DNA from: Alviniconcha marisindica
Taxonomy: Eukaryota; Mollusca; Gastropoda; Provannidae
NCBI GenBank assembly: GCA_018857735.1
Contig: JABMCL010001864.1
Location: 274,501 to 338,500 of the forward strand
Length of the DNA stretch: 64,000 nt
Reading direction: 5' to 3'
Shown in pieces: positions 1 to 12,400 of this stretch; positions within the stretch are counted from its first letter, which is position 1, and each line of letters begins with the position of its first letter. Made by a program: the position numbers and the translations under genes. The notes under the pieces were generated by a model, which saw only the letters and a program-made list of their open reading frames with translations, did not search any database and had not been told where the DNA came from.

Positions 1-443
1 AGAGTCCGCGTTTCACTGCGTATCTGTCCTCTCTCGTCGTTCTGTGACGACGGACGCGATGGGTGTGAACCAGAGGATGAGGCGGATGAGGCTGATGATT
101 GACTGATGCTCCGGAAGGTGTGGTGGTGTCCGTCATTTGGCACAGAGGGGTTGCCCCCTTTCAGAGGGGAGACCAGTCCACGGCCGGAGAGACTGCTGCT
201 GTTGGCCGGTACGGGGGAATGTGGAGGGTTGCTGCCCTTGGTGGGGCTGCTCTTCTCCTTGTTTCTGTCTTTTGTGGGCGGGGGCAGGGACTTGGGGGGG
301 CTGCTGGCTGCCTTCACGTCTCTGACGGGGATTATCTTGCTGTAGTCGAACACATGATTCCCGCACCCCTTCTCCACTTCTCCGTCAAACACTTTTTCAT
401 TGTCCACAAACACCCGTATGTGACGAGCACCGATATCCAGCTC
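1..443 (-). CDS. KATNIP: KATNIP exon 19, open at window edge
   Basis: Starts after TTTCAG at 444 and stays open to base 1 (at least 443 bases, residues 826-972). HIRVFVDNEKVFDGEVEKGCG continues the domain, where a 'strand, VDxxxVFxGE, KGCG' element follows WNYNKS. A long Ser/Pro/Lys-rich linker then follows. The end of the exon lies left of the window. Confidence 0.88.
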
Positions 444-3400
444 CTGAAAGAGAAATAACGCACACATCTCCAGTAAAATCAATGAAACATGAATTAATAT
501 AGGTACAGTTGGTGGATTTTATCCCCCCGCCACCCCTCCCCCCCCCCATTTATTCTTATACAATTATGTCATGAGTCATGTTCTGCTCAGTGTAGCACAA
601 AACCCAAAGAAGATATTGTATTATTAACAGTCATAGTTGTAGAACACACTAGATAACTGTTACATTGCACCCATGATGCAAAATCCTAATAACAGAATCT
701 TCTGATCACAGCTGCATGTGCAGCTGAACACAATGAATAACTCTTATATTCTGCTGATCAAAGCACAAACCCCTGACAACATGATCTTCACAGTTGCCTG
801 CATACCTGAACACACCGGATAACTGTTAGCAAGTAATAGCTTACACATATGATAGTGCAAAACCCTAATAATACAATCTCTCCTTTATAGTTTGCATGGA
901 TAACTGAAAACAATGGTCAAATGAGTGCATCGGATAAGCAATCACTTCTTGACCCATCTTGATGCTGCTCAGTGATACACAGAGTCAAAAGTGCACCCGC
1001 CCAGATGCTGCAACTGACCGTGATGCTTTTGTTCCAGTTCCAGACTTTGAGGGTAGCCAGCTGTGACTGCTGGACATGCACACACAGCTCCACAGGCTTC
1101 CCTGACCACTGACACGTCCACATGTTGCGTTCCTTGGTTGTCTGATCAACAGAAGCGAAGCAGCGCAGATGAAAACAGGCACAGGGAAAATCTCCTAAGA
1201 ACCAGGTCAGTCAACTGAAACTGGGCAGTTTCATGGCAGAGATCTCTTCACGAGTCAACTTCCAAGAGGCTCTCCTCTGGTCAAAGACACATGGACTGCT
1301 CTGGATTTGCAAATGCATGCTTCTGACCCAGGTCGTCAAATGATGCACAAATAATGTAAAGCATTTATGAGTCAGTATAATGTAATTGTAAAGCATTCAT
1401 GAGTCAGTATAGTGTAAATCATTCGTGAGTCAGCATAATGTAAATCATTCATGAGTCACATCATTTTAATGAGACATTTCAGTTTTTTAATGATGTCTTC
1501 TCAGAACCCACCACTCAAAACCCAGACTTTTCTTCCAGTACTGGTGTTACCTAACATACTTACCCTCTGAAACTTTGCACTGTACATACACGGCAGATAC
1601 CGATTCAGGTCAGTGCTTGGTTTTCTTTTCTGCACATGTTTCTACTGGTACACATACATCTCCAAGACAGGTGCATGTGGCGTTTCTTTTTTTTTTTAAC
1701 CAACAGACACATGAAAGACAACCTAAAACTTGATGGTATACGTTTCCAAGTCAGGTAGATGTGGCATTTAAAACTTCTTTTTTTACCAACAGACATGAAA
1801 GACGCAACCTAGGAACTTGATGGTATACATTTCCAAGACAGATACATGTGGTGTTAATTTCATTAAAAAAAATCAAAAAATCCAACAGACATGTAAAAGA
1901 CAACCTTGCAACCTGATGGTGCACATTTGCACATGTGGTGTTATTTTTTATATATATATTTTTTTACCAACAGACACACAAAAGACAACCCAGAAACTGG
2001 ACAGTCCTTATCCCTCATTTACAACAACAAAAAAAGGCCCATGACCTGTGCTGCCCCTCACCTTTGCCTTGCCGTTGAAGAGGATGGAGGGAGGCCCAGA
2101 CTGGGCATGGGCCCCACGCACGCTGACCCCAGAGGAGGGGACAGGCAGCAAGGCACCTGAACTCTGCAACAGCTGAATCTCTGTCAGTCCCACCCGCGAT
2201 GCGTGGCCCCAGTTGGACAAGATCTCCAGGCGGATGTCCACATCCTCCAACTGAAACAAGTCCATGCACACAATCGTTTCTTCATCACTGGTGCCTGCTG
2301 CTCTTTATCTTGCAGTTCTGTCTGTGTCTGTCACTAATACCATGTGGGAAACTGGGGTTACTGCACCTGCCTTGTAGGAAAACTGGGTTACAATGGGTTG
2401 CCTTGTGGGAATTTAAGTTACCACACCTACCTCATGAGAAACTGGGTTACAAACCTTGCCTTGTGGGAATTTAGATTACCACACCTACCTCATGGGAAAT
2501 TGGGTTACACACCTTCCCTTGTGGGAATTTAGGTTACCACACTTACCTCATGGGAAATTGGGTTACAAACCCTGCCTTGTAGGAATTTAGGTTACTACAC
2601 CTACATCATGGGAAATTGGGTTACACACCTTGTCTTGTGGGAATTTAAGTTACCACACCTGCCTCATGGAAAATTAAGTTACACACCTTGTCTTGTGGGA
2701 ATTTAAGTTACCACACCTGCCTCATGGAAAATTAGGTTACAAACCTTGCCTTGTGGGAATTTAGGTTACTACACCTACATCATGGGAAATTGGGTTACAC
2801 ACCTTGTCTTGTGGGAATTTAAGTTACCACACCTGCCTCATGGAAAATTAGGTTACACACCTTGTCTTGTGGGAATTTAAGTTACCACACCTGCCTCATG
2901 GAAAATTAGGTTACACACCTTGTCTTGTGGGAATTTAAGTTACCACACCTGCCTCATGGAAAATTAGGTTACACACCTTGTCTTGTGGGAATTTAAGTTA
3001 CCACACCTGCCTCATGGAAAATTAGGTTACACACCTTGTCTTGTGGGAATTTAAGTTACCACACCTGCCTCATGGAAAATTAGGTTACACACCTTGTCTT
3101 GTGGGAATTTAAGTTACCACACCTGCCTCATGGAAAATTAGGTTACACACCTTGTCTTGTGGGAATTTAAGTTACCACACCTACCTCATGGAAAATTTGG
3201 TTACACACCTTGTTTTGTGGGAATTTAAGTTACCAAACCTACCTCATGGAAAATTAGGTTACAAACCCTGCCTTGTGGGAAAGGATAAAAATGCATTACA
3301 TGAGAAAAAACACTTCTTATTAACAGAAACATGAGGAAAATATCCTTTCTAATCGACTAATTATGATCATAGAGATAACCTTCCCTACCTTTGCAAAGGC

Positions 3401-6400
3401 AGTTTTGGGCAGCTGAGTCGCTGTTTTGACAGGTTTTTTGCTTGCCAGCCGAAGCCCATTGTTTTCCGACACAGAGTCATCAATTTTGGTCAATGTCTTC
3501 ATTAGGTCTCGCTGTTGTCTGAAACAAATAGAAAAAAAGAAAAAAAACCTGGATCAACTACATTGGTTGAAAGACAACAAACGTGCATGAGAACATTACC
3601 AGCTGAGAATCAAAGCAGCACGCACACATACACATCCATCGAAAATTGAAATCACACACTGACACACCAACACTCACACAAATGAACTCAAAACACACAC
3701 ATACACACACACACCAACACTCACACAAATGCACACTTGCTCACACACGCACACTTACACACCCACCAACACTGCAAAGTAGATTCAACTGACCTGGGTG
3801 GCATTGCTAGCACTCGCTGAACGATAGAAGACATGGGATCTTCATCGTTGTCCTTCTTCTCCGGTTCCTGATAGGACACTTTGGGTGAAGGTACACCTTG
3901 CTGTGAGGGGCCGGACCCTGGTCGACTCTGACAATGGGAAATATCTCCACATTATTTTGACTCTGACAATGGGAAATATCTCCACATTATTTTGACTCTG
4001 ACAATGGGAAATAGCTAGACATTATTTTGCCTCTGACAATGGGAAATAGCTAGACATTATTTTGACTCTGACAATGGGAAATAGCTAGACATTATTTTGA
4101 CTCTGACAATGGGAAAGATCTCCACATTATTTTGACTCTGACAATAGGAAATAGCTAGACATTATTTTGCCTCTGACAATGGCAAATAACTAGACATTAT
4201 TTTGACTCTGACAATGAGAAATAACTAGATATTATTTTGACTCTGACAATGGGAAAATGACTAAACATTATTTTGATTCTGTCTGACAATGGGAAAATGA
4301 TTAAACATTATTTTGACTCTGACAATAGCAAATATCTTGACATTATTTTGAGTCTGACAATGGGAAATATCTAGACATTATTTTGGATGACACTGGAAAA
4401 TATCTTCACATTATTTTAGTGTGTGTAAATTCAGCACCAGGTGGACAAGTGAGGCATAAAGAAAGGAATAGAACACATTTGCAAAGCTCTTTCTTTTGGT
4501 TCTGTCATGTGACTTGGGCTTGGTCTGTAATTTCCTTGGGTACCTTAGTTAGCATTCACTGAATGACAGAAGACACAGGACCTTAATTCACTTAAGTAAT
4601 TCCCTTGGGTACCTTAGTTAGCATTCACTGAGTGACGGAAGACACAGGACCTTAATTCACTTAAGTAATTCCCTTGGGTACCTTAGTTAGCATTCACTGA
4701 ATGACGGAAGACACAGGACCTTAATTCACTTAAGTAGTTCCCTTGGGTACCTTAGTTAGCATTCACTGAATGACGGAAGACACAGGACCTTAATTCACTT
4801 AAGTAATTCCCTTGGGTACCTTAGTTAGCATTCACTGAATGACGGAAGACACAGGACCTTAATTCACTTAAGTAATTCCCTTGGGTACCTTAGTTAGCAT
4901 TCACTGAATGACGGAAGACACAGGACCTTAATTCACTTAAGTAGTTCCCTTGGGTACCTTAGTTAGCATTCACTGAATGACGGAAGACACAGGACCTTAA
5001 TTCACTTAAGTAATTCCCTTGGGTACCTTAGTTAGCGGAAGACACAGGACCTTAATTCACTCAAGTAATTCCCTTGGGTACCTTAGTTAGCATTCACTGA
5101 ATGATGTAAGACACAGGACCTTAATTCGCTGCAGACAATGTCTGTGAGCTGAACAAAATGAATGGAATGGCAAAGTGCTAATATGCCTTTCTTTTACTGA
5201 GTTATCATTTCAAAAATCAAAGCTCTTCATGCATTAAGAATTAACCACACCACACCCCCACAACCAAAATTTTAATACCACCTCCCCCCCCTCAAAGAAA
5301 AGGAGTCCATAACAATTATTAAGCCTTCAAGACTGGAAATCACAATTCAGAAAACATTAGCCCATCATAATTTTGTGATCTCTTGACTTAGGAGCCATGT
5401 TTTTCATTTCTGTGCAGAAACTGTGAACAAAAAAGATGTATCTGATGGCTGAGTCAGAATCTGAAACGCCATCCTACAAACCCTTTTATTTTAACCCATG
5501 TATATTAATATGAATGTGAACCATAAAGATCTTGTGATGGTTGAGTCAGAATCTGAAAAGGCCATCCTACAAACCATTTAATTTTCATGCATATGTATTA
5601 ATATGAATGTGAACAATAAAGATTTCGTGATGGTTGAGTCAGAATCTGAAAAGGCCATCCTACAAACCATTTTATTTTCATGCATATATATTAATATGAA
5701 TGTGAACAATAAAGATTTCGTGATGGTTGAGTCTGAATCTGAAGTGGCCCCCTACAAACCTTTCTGGGTTCTGGGAGGGGCCTGGACCCTTTGGCAAATC
5801 GTGCTGCTTGCTGGTTTTCCTCCTGAAGCGCTTTCATCACTGCCGACGCCTCAGCCTTGGAATCCTCCTTCGATTCGCTGCCGCGCCGACCGGCGGACAG
5901 CGTCAGTCGAGCCTTGGACTGACCTGCTGCAGAAGAATGATGTCACAGTACTGAGCATCAACTACAAGCCCCCCCCCCCCCCCCCCCCCCCATTGAAACA
6001 TCAAGTGCAATCAGAATCAACTACTTTTATTCTTTTTCAGCAATCAACCACCTTTATGCTTCTTTTTCAGAAATCTTTTAGAATATTTTCTTCACCGTCA
6101 GCTGCTTACCTTGCTTTGCAAGGTCAATGGCCCCACTTGAGGCTGACTTGTGCACAGACGACGCTGATGTTGGAGGTTTGGAGGATGTCGATGACCGAGC
6201 GGGGAAGTCCGTCCCTGCATCCTTCTTGCGTGCCAGCATCAGACTCTTCTCCACTTTCCCTGATCAAGTTGCACATCAGTTGTTATTACTATAATCATCA
6301 TCATCTTCATCACTTTAGTTCCCATTATTGAACTTTTCTGAAGTCTGATGTGCTCAGCTTCTATTGCAAACAGAGCTAGCAAATACACCCACTGCCCCCC

Positions 6401-9400
6401 ACCCCCCCACATTAATGGAGTTTCTACCTCATGCAGATAAAAAAAAAAAAAAAAGGAGTCAGGTTTAACAAGAAGGAAAGAAATTGATTTTTATGCCTGG
6501 TCAACCATGACAGTTATATCAGGGAGAAGTAAGCTTCAACAAAACGTGAATGTTCAAATAGTACACCATACAACCAACCTTGTTTTCTCTCTTCCAGTAT
6601 GTGTATGTGTAAAGTGTCTCATTTGTTCTGTTTATGCGTTCTGTGTATAATGACATGATGAAACTACCACATGTAACTCAAGCAGCAAAGTATGAGTGTG
6701 AGTGAAAGTATATAGTAAAGAATGAATGTTCTCCTGAATAAAAGCCCCACACTGACGTGCTTGGCAAAGAAACAAAAACAAAAAAACTATATGTAAAACT
6801 AGCATTTCACACCAACAGATCCAGCCGAAACCAGTGAGCAAGCACGTGGCTTTGAATGTTCCAGAAGATGCTAACCCTCTGCAAAGCAGCGACAAAAATC
6901 GCTTAAACAATGACCTGCAGTTCTGTTCCCCTTGCTCGTCATGCCCCTCACCTTTTCTCTCCACAGCCGGAGCAAACTCCAGAACGATGGTGTCTGTGGG
7001 CGCCAGGAGTCGCCCGGGCCTGTCCTTGTCGAAAGACACACTGTCCATGGCCGGCACCAGGTCCTCCTCTATCTCATCCACCTCCTCGATGGTGGGCTCA
7101 TGCTCATCCTCCGACTCGTCCTGACAAAACAACCCACATCAAATGCTTAAAGCCCGTTTCTATTCTCCTGCACAAGTCCAGGCTGGAGCCTGCATACACT
7201 GGGAGAAAGAGAAGTTTGGTTGTAAAATCTTGAACCTCTTCTTCTACACTGCACAGAATCAAACCAGTGCCTGTGTATCACAAGGAGAAGGTGGTCAATG
7301 ATTATAATGTCTGAACCTCTTTTACTGCACAGAATCAAACTGGTGTCTGTGTAACACTAGCAAAAAGGAGATTAATGATTCTGTCTGAACCTCTTAGTCT
7401 TACTGCACAGATTCAAATGGATGCCTGTGTAACCATATGAAAAGGAGGTTAATGATTATAACATCTGAACCTCTTTTACTGCAGATTCAAATAGGCACCT
7501 GTGTAACACAAGGAGAAGGAGGTTAATAATTATAAAGAACCTCTTTCACTGCACACAATCAAATGGTGACTGTGTAACTCTAGGAGAAGGAGTTCAACAA
7601 TTATAACATCTGAACCCCTTTTACTGTGTCTTATTATAATGGGTTCCATGCCAAGCTCCGAGTTCCTCCTCACAAGCTTTTGACCTCACCACCATGTGGT
7701 ACTGTGCTGGCCCGCAAAATGCACAAATGATTTGAATCTGATCAGTATTGCAGTGAAGGCTGTTTGTGCCATTGGTGTGCATCACTAGTGTGGGACACTG
7801 TGATGGTAAATGTACATCATACACTGTGATGGTAAATGTACGTTATACATTTCATGGTCTTTCAATTTGTAACAGATAATGTGGCAAGAACGTGAGCAAA
7901 TGTGGAGGAACACCCTGCTAAAATGAAGCTCTTGTTCGACTGCCAGCCCTTCATTGCCTTGTAATGCACATACACATAGATATAACTGCTTTTGTATCAG
8001 AATCTCTTTCATATTACCTGAACATTATTGCGGACATTACAAGAGACAATACTGGTTGATACCCTCTTTCTGATGTGCCAAATAATAAAAAATTGACATT
8101 AAACAAATAATACAAAACTTACATTAAACAATGTATTTCCTTGAAACAATATTGGTGAAAACAAAAAAAGCAGTACCAATCTCATTATTTTCTTGAAGAA
8201 AAATTTGAAAAATAAGTAGCATTTGATAGCGCAGACAAATGAAAGAAAAAAATGCTCAAACAAACAAACTTAAACTGAAATAGTTTTTCAACTGTACAAA
8301 ACTCAGCCAGAACAATTCTTTTACAGGCCAAGCCTCACCTTAAGGCAACATGCTGTTAAAAGCAACAAAAGACCAAACACAGTATCTACAATCACAAAGC
8401 ATGCACGATCAGCACCACCACAAAGCAAATCAACTGTCATCCATCAGCAACATACCATGCCATTTCAAACACACTGCTCCACTAACGCATCAAACACAGC
8501 CACCTCATACCAGTCAAACTGACGAGCAGCAAAGGCACCCAATGACAACTGTCCATCGAAAGCATCTCAAAACAAGTGACGCTCAACAACGCAAAGTGCC
8601 GATTTCAGAAAAATCCACTGGTGAACAAGCTGTGCTCCACAAATCCCACTGCCGCCAGACGCTAACCTGAAGGCAGCCCAGCTCCTCCAGTATCTCCTCC
8701 TCAAGGCTCTGCTCGCTGTCCTGCAAGTAGGAGTCGTTTTGGGCTTCCGTAAGGCCCGCTTCTTCCTCTATCTCTTCCTCACTAGAGGAGGAGTCCTCAC
8801 AGTACACAGGTCTCTGCTTTTTCGCCCAACGATGGTCAATCTCCTCCTCTATTTCTTCATCGTCGCTCGATTTGTTGTGCCTAAAGTACCCATCCACCTT
8901 GAGTGGAGGCAGGCCTGATTCTTCCACTGTCTTGTCCTCGCTCGAGGTGCTGTCTTCACAGTATGTGTGCCTCTGCAATCTCACATGAGGATGGCATAGT
9001 TCTTGCTCTGCCTCCTCGTCTTTGCCTTCTTCCTGAAGTTCTCCACTTGACTCAACACAAAAGTAATGCTGGTCTGATTTAGAGCTGTCTCCTACGCTCT
9101 CAGTGGCACAGAACAATTTAAACCCCTGTTATAACAAGAAAGCAACATGAAACTGTTGTCAACAGCGCTAAAAAAAAAATCATTACAAAAAATATTGTCA
9201 TATTCGTAACAAATGCAGACAGCAATAAAACAAAAATGACAGGACAAGACAAAAGATGTTCAGGCAGTTTTTGTGTGTGTATGTGAATAAGTATATCACG
9301 TGAAAAGAAAAAGGCACTGATTTATTGAATAATATTTTGTGCTGTCAGCTTGGTCTCACAGTTTTTGCTCCATCATAAATCCACCAGTGCTCAGACAAAC

Positions 9401-12400
9401 TTCCAGAACTGGAAATGTCAGCCGGTTGACCATGTATGTCTATTCCCAGTTCTCAAACATTATGAGCCAGCCTAAATTATCCATTCACAACACAGAGGGA
9501 CAACCATGATATTTAATTTAAAGTATGATTTATGACACGTTATGAACAACGAAAAAAACAGAAGTTGTTTTTCTTCTTCCCGGTTCTTTTTGTAAGCATA
9601 GAAAAATTCACTCTAGACATACAAAATATATATAAAAAAGTCACTGCTGAGAATGACTGCAAAAAGCAGAGAACACTAAGCATGTTTATTCTTCCTTGAT
9701 GCTATCTACCTATAGTTACAACTTTCACAGAAACATATCACTGCAAAGTGGCACATCCTCACAGCAACTGGACACCAGTCAGTTAATACATGCACCCACA
9801 ACACCTAAACTGAAAGTAATGACTACAACAGCAAAGAGGTAGTATTACACCTGTACCAACATCCCACATACCAACACCATGAAAACACACCAAAACATAC
9901 CTTTAATACTTCAACCAATAAACACCAAACCAGTAAATGTACTTTAGTTTGAATACAAGACTGGAACAACACAAGTGATACACTCTGAAAAAATAAAATA
10001 ACCATAATTAAAAAACTGAATGAAGAAGGCACTGTATTTTCTTCTTTTCTTTCTGTGAGCTTTAACATTATGTTTTGTGCACAAATCTGTAGTAACAAGA
10101 GTATGGTAACATTCATCCAGAATGGTACCTCACCACCAGAAATCATATTGGAATCTGTTTAAGACAGGGTGGATCAGACCATCAACAATATCTTTCCTCC
10201 AGAGAAACTGGTTATAAATGGAACAAATTTACAAGGAACGAGTAGAGTGAGGATGTTTTAATCTTTCAGCTTTAGCATAATTTCATCTTACATGACTTAC
10301 TCATTAGAGTTGGCTACTGTTAGTGGATGTTTAAGGATACCCAGTTACTCAACAACAAAGCTATCACTCAGTAGCTGTTAGCTATGATGTCATGGAAAAA
10401 CGAGGTTGACTACAATCAAAACTAACGCTGGATGCTTGATAAAAGTTGTCATGGAAAAACGATGGGTTGACTACAATCAAAACTAACACTGGACGCTTGA
10501 CAAAAACAATAAAACTACAAGGGATTTTTTTTTTATCTTCTGTTTGTTTAGATAACAAAAAATGATAAATAAAGGCAATTTTTAACTGTAATAACACAAT
10601 GTTTGCATCAACATGCTTCATGACTTTTCTGCAGCCACCCTTTTACACCAAGGGTAAAGGCTGCTTACAAAAAAGAAAATGCAATGAACAGTTTATGACC
10701 TTCTAAAATCACCACATACACAAAAAATATACTCATCCCCACAACCATGCACAAAACATTCTAACTGCACAAAAAAATGAACTGTCTGTGTGTGCCAATC
10801 TGCAACTGTTGAATTCACTGGTCCTCCTTGGCTCTACAACAACACAAGACTGTACAAGTTTGTTGCATATGCACCTTTTCACAAAACAAACAAACAAACA
10901 TTTTTTTTTTTTTTAAGCCAGCAACAACAAAACCACCCATGCCAACACAAGATACTCTGTGACAATTCTGACATGCAACTAGCTGACAGACAACAGTCAA
11001 AAGCATGAAAAAACAATCCTCCAGCTGTCCACAAGATATACAATTACAAGTTAATAAGGCCAACAGGCATGCCAGAACAACAGAGGTCCATGCCGATTTC
11101 ACATGCACAACAAAACAGACCTGCGCCGGTTTCAGTGTTTCTAACTCTTCTTCTATCTCTCCGCTACTGAAATCACCCAGCTCACTCCCCGAGTCAGAGG
11201 AAAGTTTGGCGGTACAGGGGTCACTGGGTACCTGGGTCAGAAGCATGTCCATCAACATCAACCACTTCCTCTCACAGTTACTTCCCAATGTTTTTGGTGG
11301 GGACAATACACTGTCACCATAATGTTTAACTTCTCTCTTTTTGTTCCTTTACTGCACGATATACTTCCTGTTCACTGGAGGATTTCCAACAAGTGAAAAC
11401 TGGTGCCTTTCTGCACAGGGCCTGATGTGACAATCCCACAACCTATCATTAAAAATATGTAGATATATATATATATGTTTACACTAACACTAGTGGAGGT
11501 TAACTGCTGCACATCATTTTGGGGGGGGGGGGGGCAGTATCCTAGTCAATTTCCTGCCCCCTTCCTCCATTTCTTGTGGGATCTTCTTACGTTGTACTTA
11601 ATGCAGTACAGTGCTTAGTGCAGCGCAATGTAACAGTTTTTGTTTTTATTTTGTGTGTCCGAAGAGACAGCATAATTTCCACATACCATTTAGACGGTGA
11701 TGGGGGTAAGAATGATGGGGATGGTGGCTGGAATAATTTTTTGAGGCTCACCTCAGGTCAAAAGCCTCTCCTCTCATCACCCCACAGCAAAGCAACACAA
11801 CAACATTTTCTTATTCTCCGGTCAAGAGACTTACCACTGATATTCCAGCGCACTCCTCATGATGAATACTAGCACACCATCATGAAGCTGCAAGGCTGTA
11901 CTTGAGAGCAGTGTTACAATTGCTTGCGTTTGTCACTTTTTCTCTACACGTGTTTGTGACACCACCAGTGACAGTGCAGGGCATGGTGCAACAGAGGCAG
12001 TGTTTGTCTGCTTGAGAGCAGTGTTGCGACTGCTTGCATGTCACTTGTTCTCTACATGTGTTTGTGACACCACCAGTGACAGTGCAGTGCAACAGAAGCA
12101 GCGTTTGTCTGCTTGAGAGCAGTGGTGTGACTGCTTGCGTTTGTCACTTTTTACCACTGATATTCCAGCGCACTCCTCATGATGAATACTAGTACACCAT
12201 CATGAAGCTGCAAGGCTATACTTGAGAGCAGTGTTGTGGCTGCTTGCATGTCACTTGTTCTCTACATGTGTTTGTGACACCACCAGTGACAGTGCAGTGC
12301 ATGGTGCAACAGAGGCAGCGTTTGTCTGCTTGAGAGCAGTGTTGCGACTGCTTGCATGTCACATGTTCTCTACATGTGTTTGTTACACCATCAGGACTGC

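Noticed and set aside
5603..6331. Plus-strand open frame of 242 codons
   Set aside because: It runs through the 93-bp array (31 codons per unit, so no frame break), the antisense of KATNIP exon 14, a poly-C tract and the antisense of exon 13. An artefact of repeat period.
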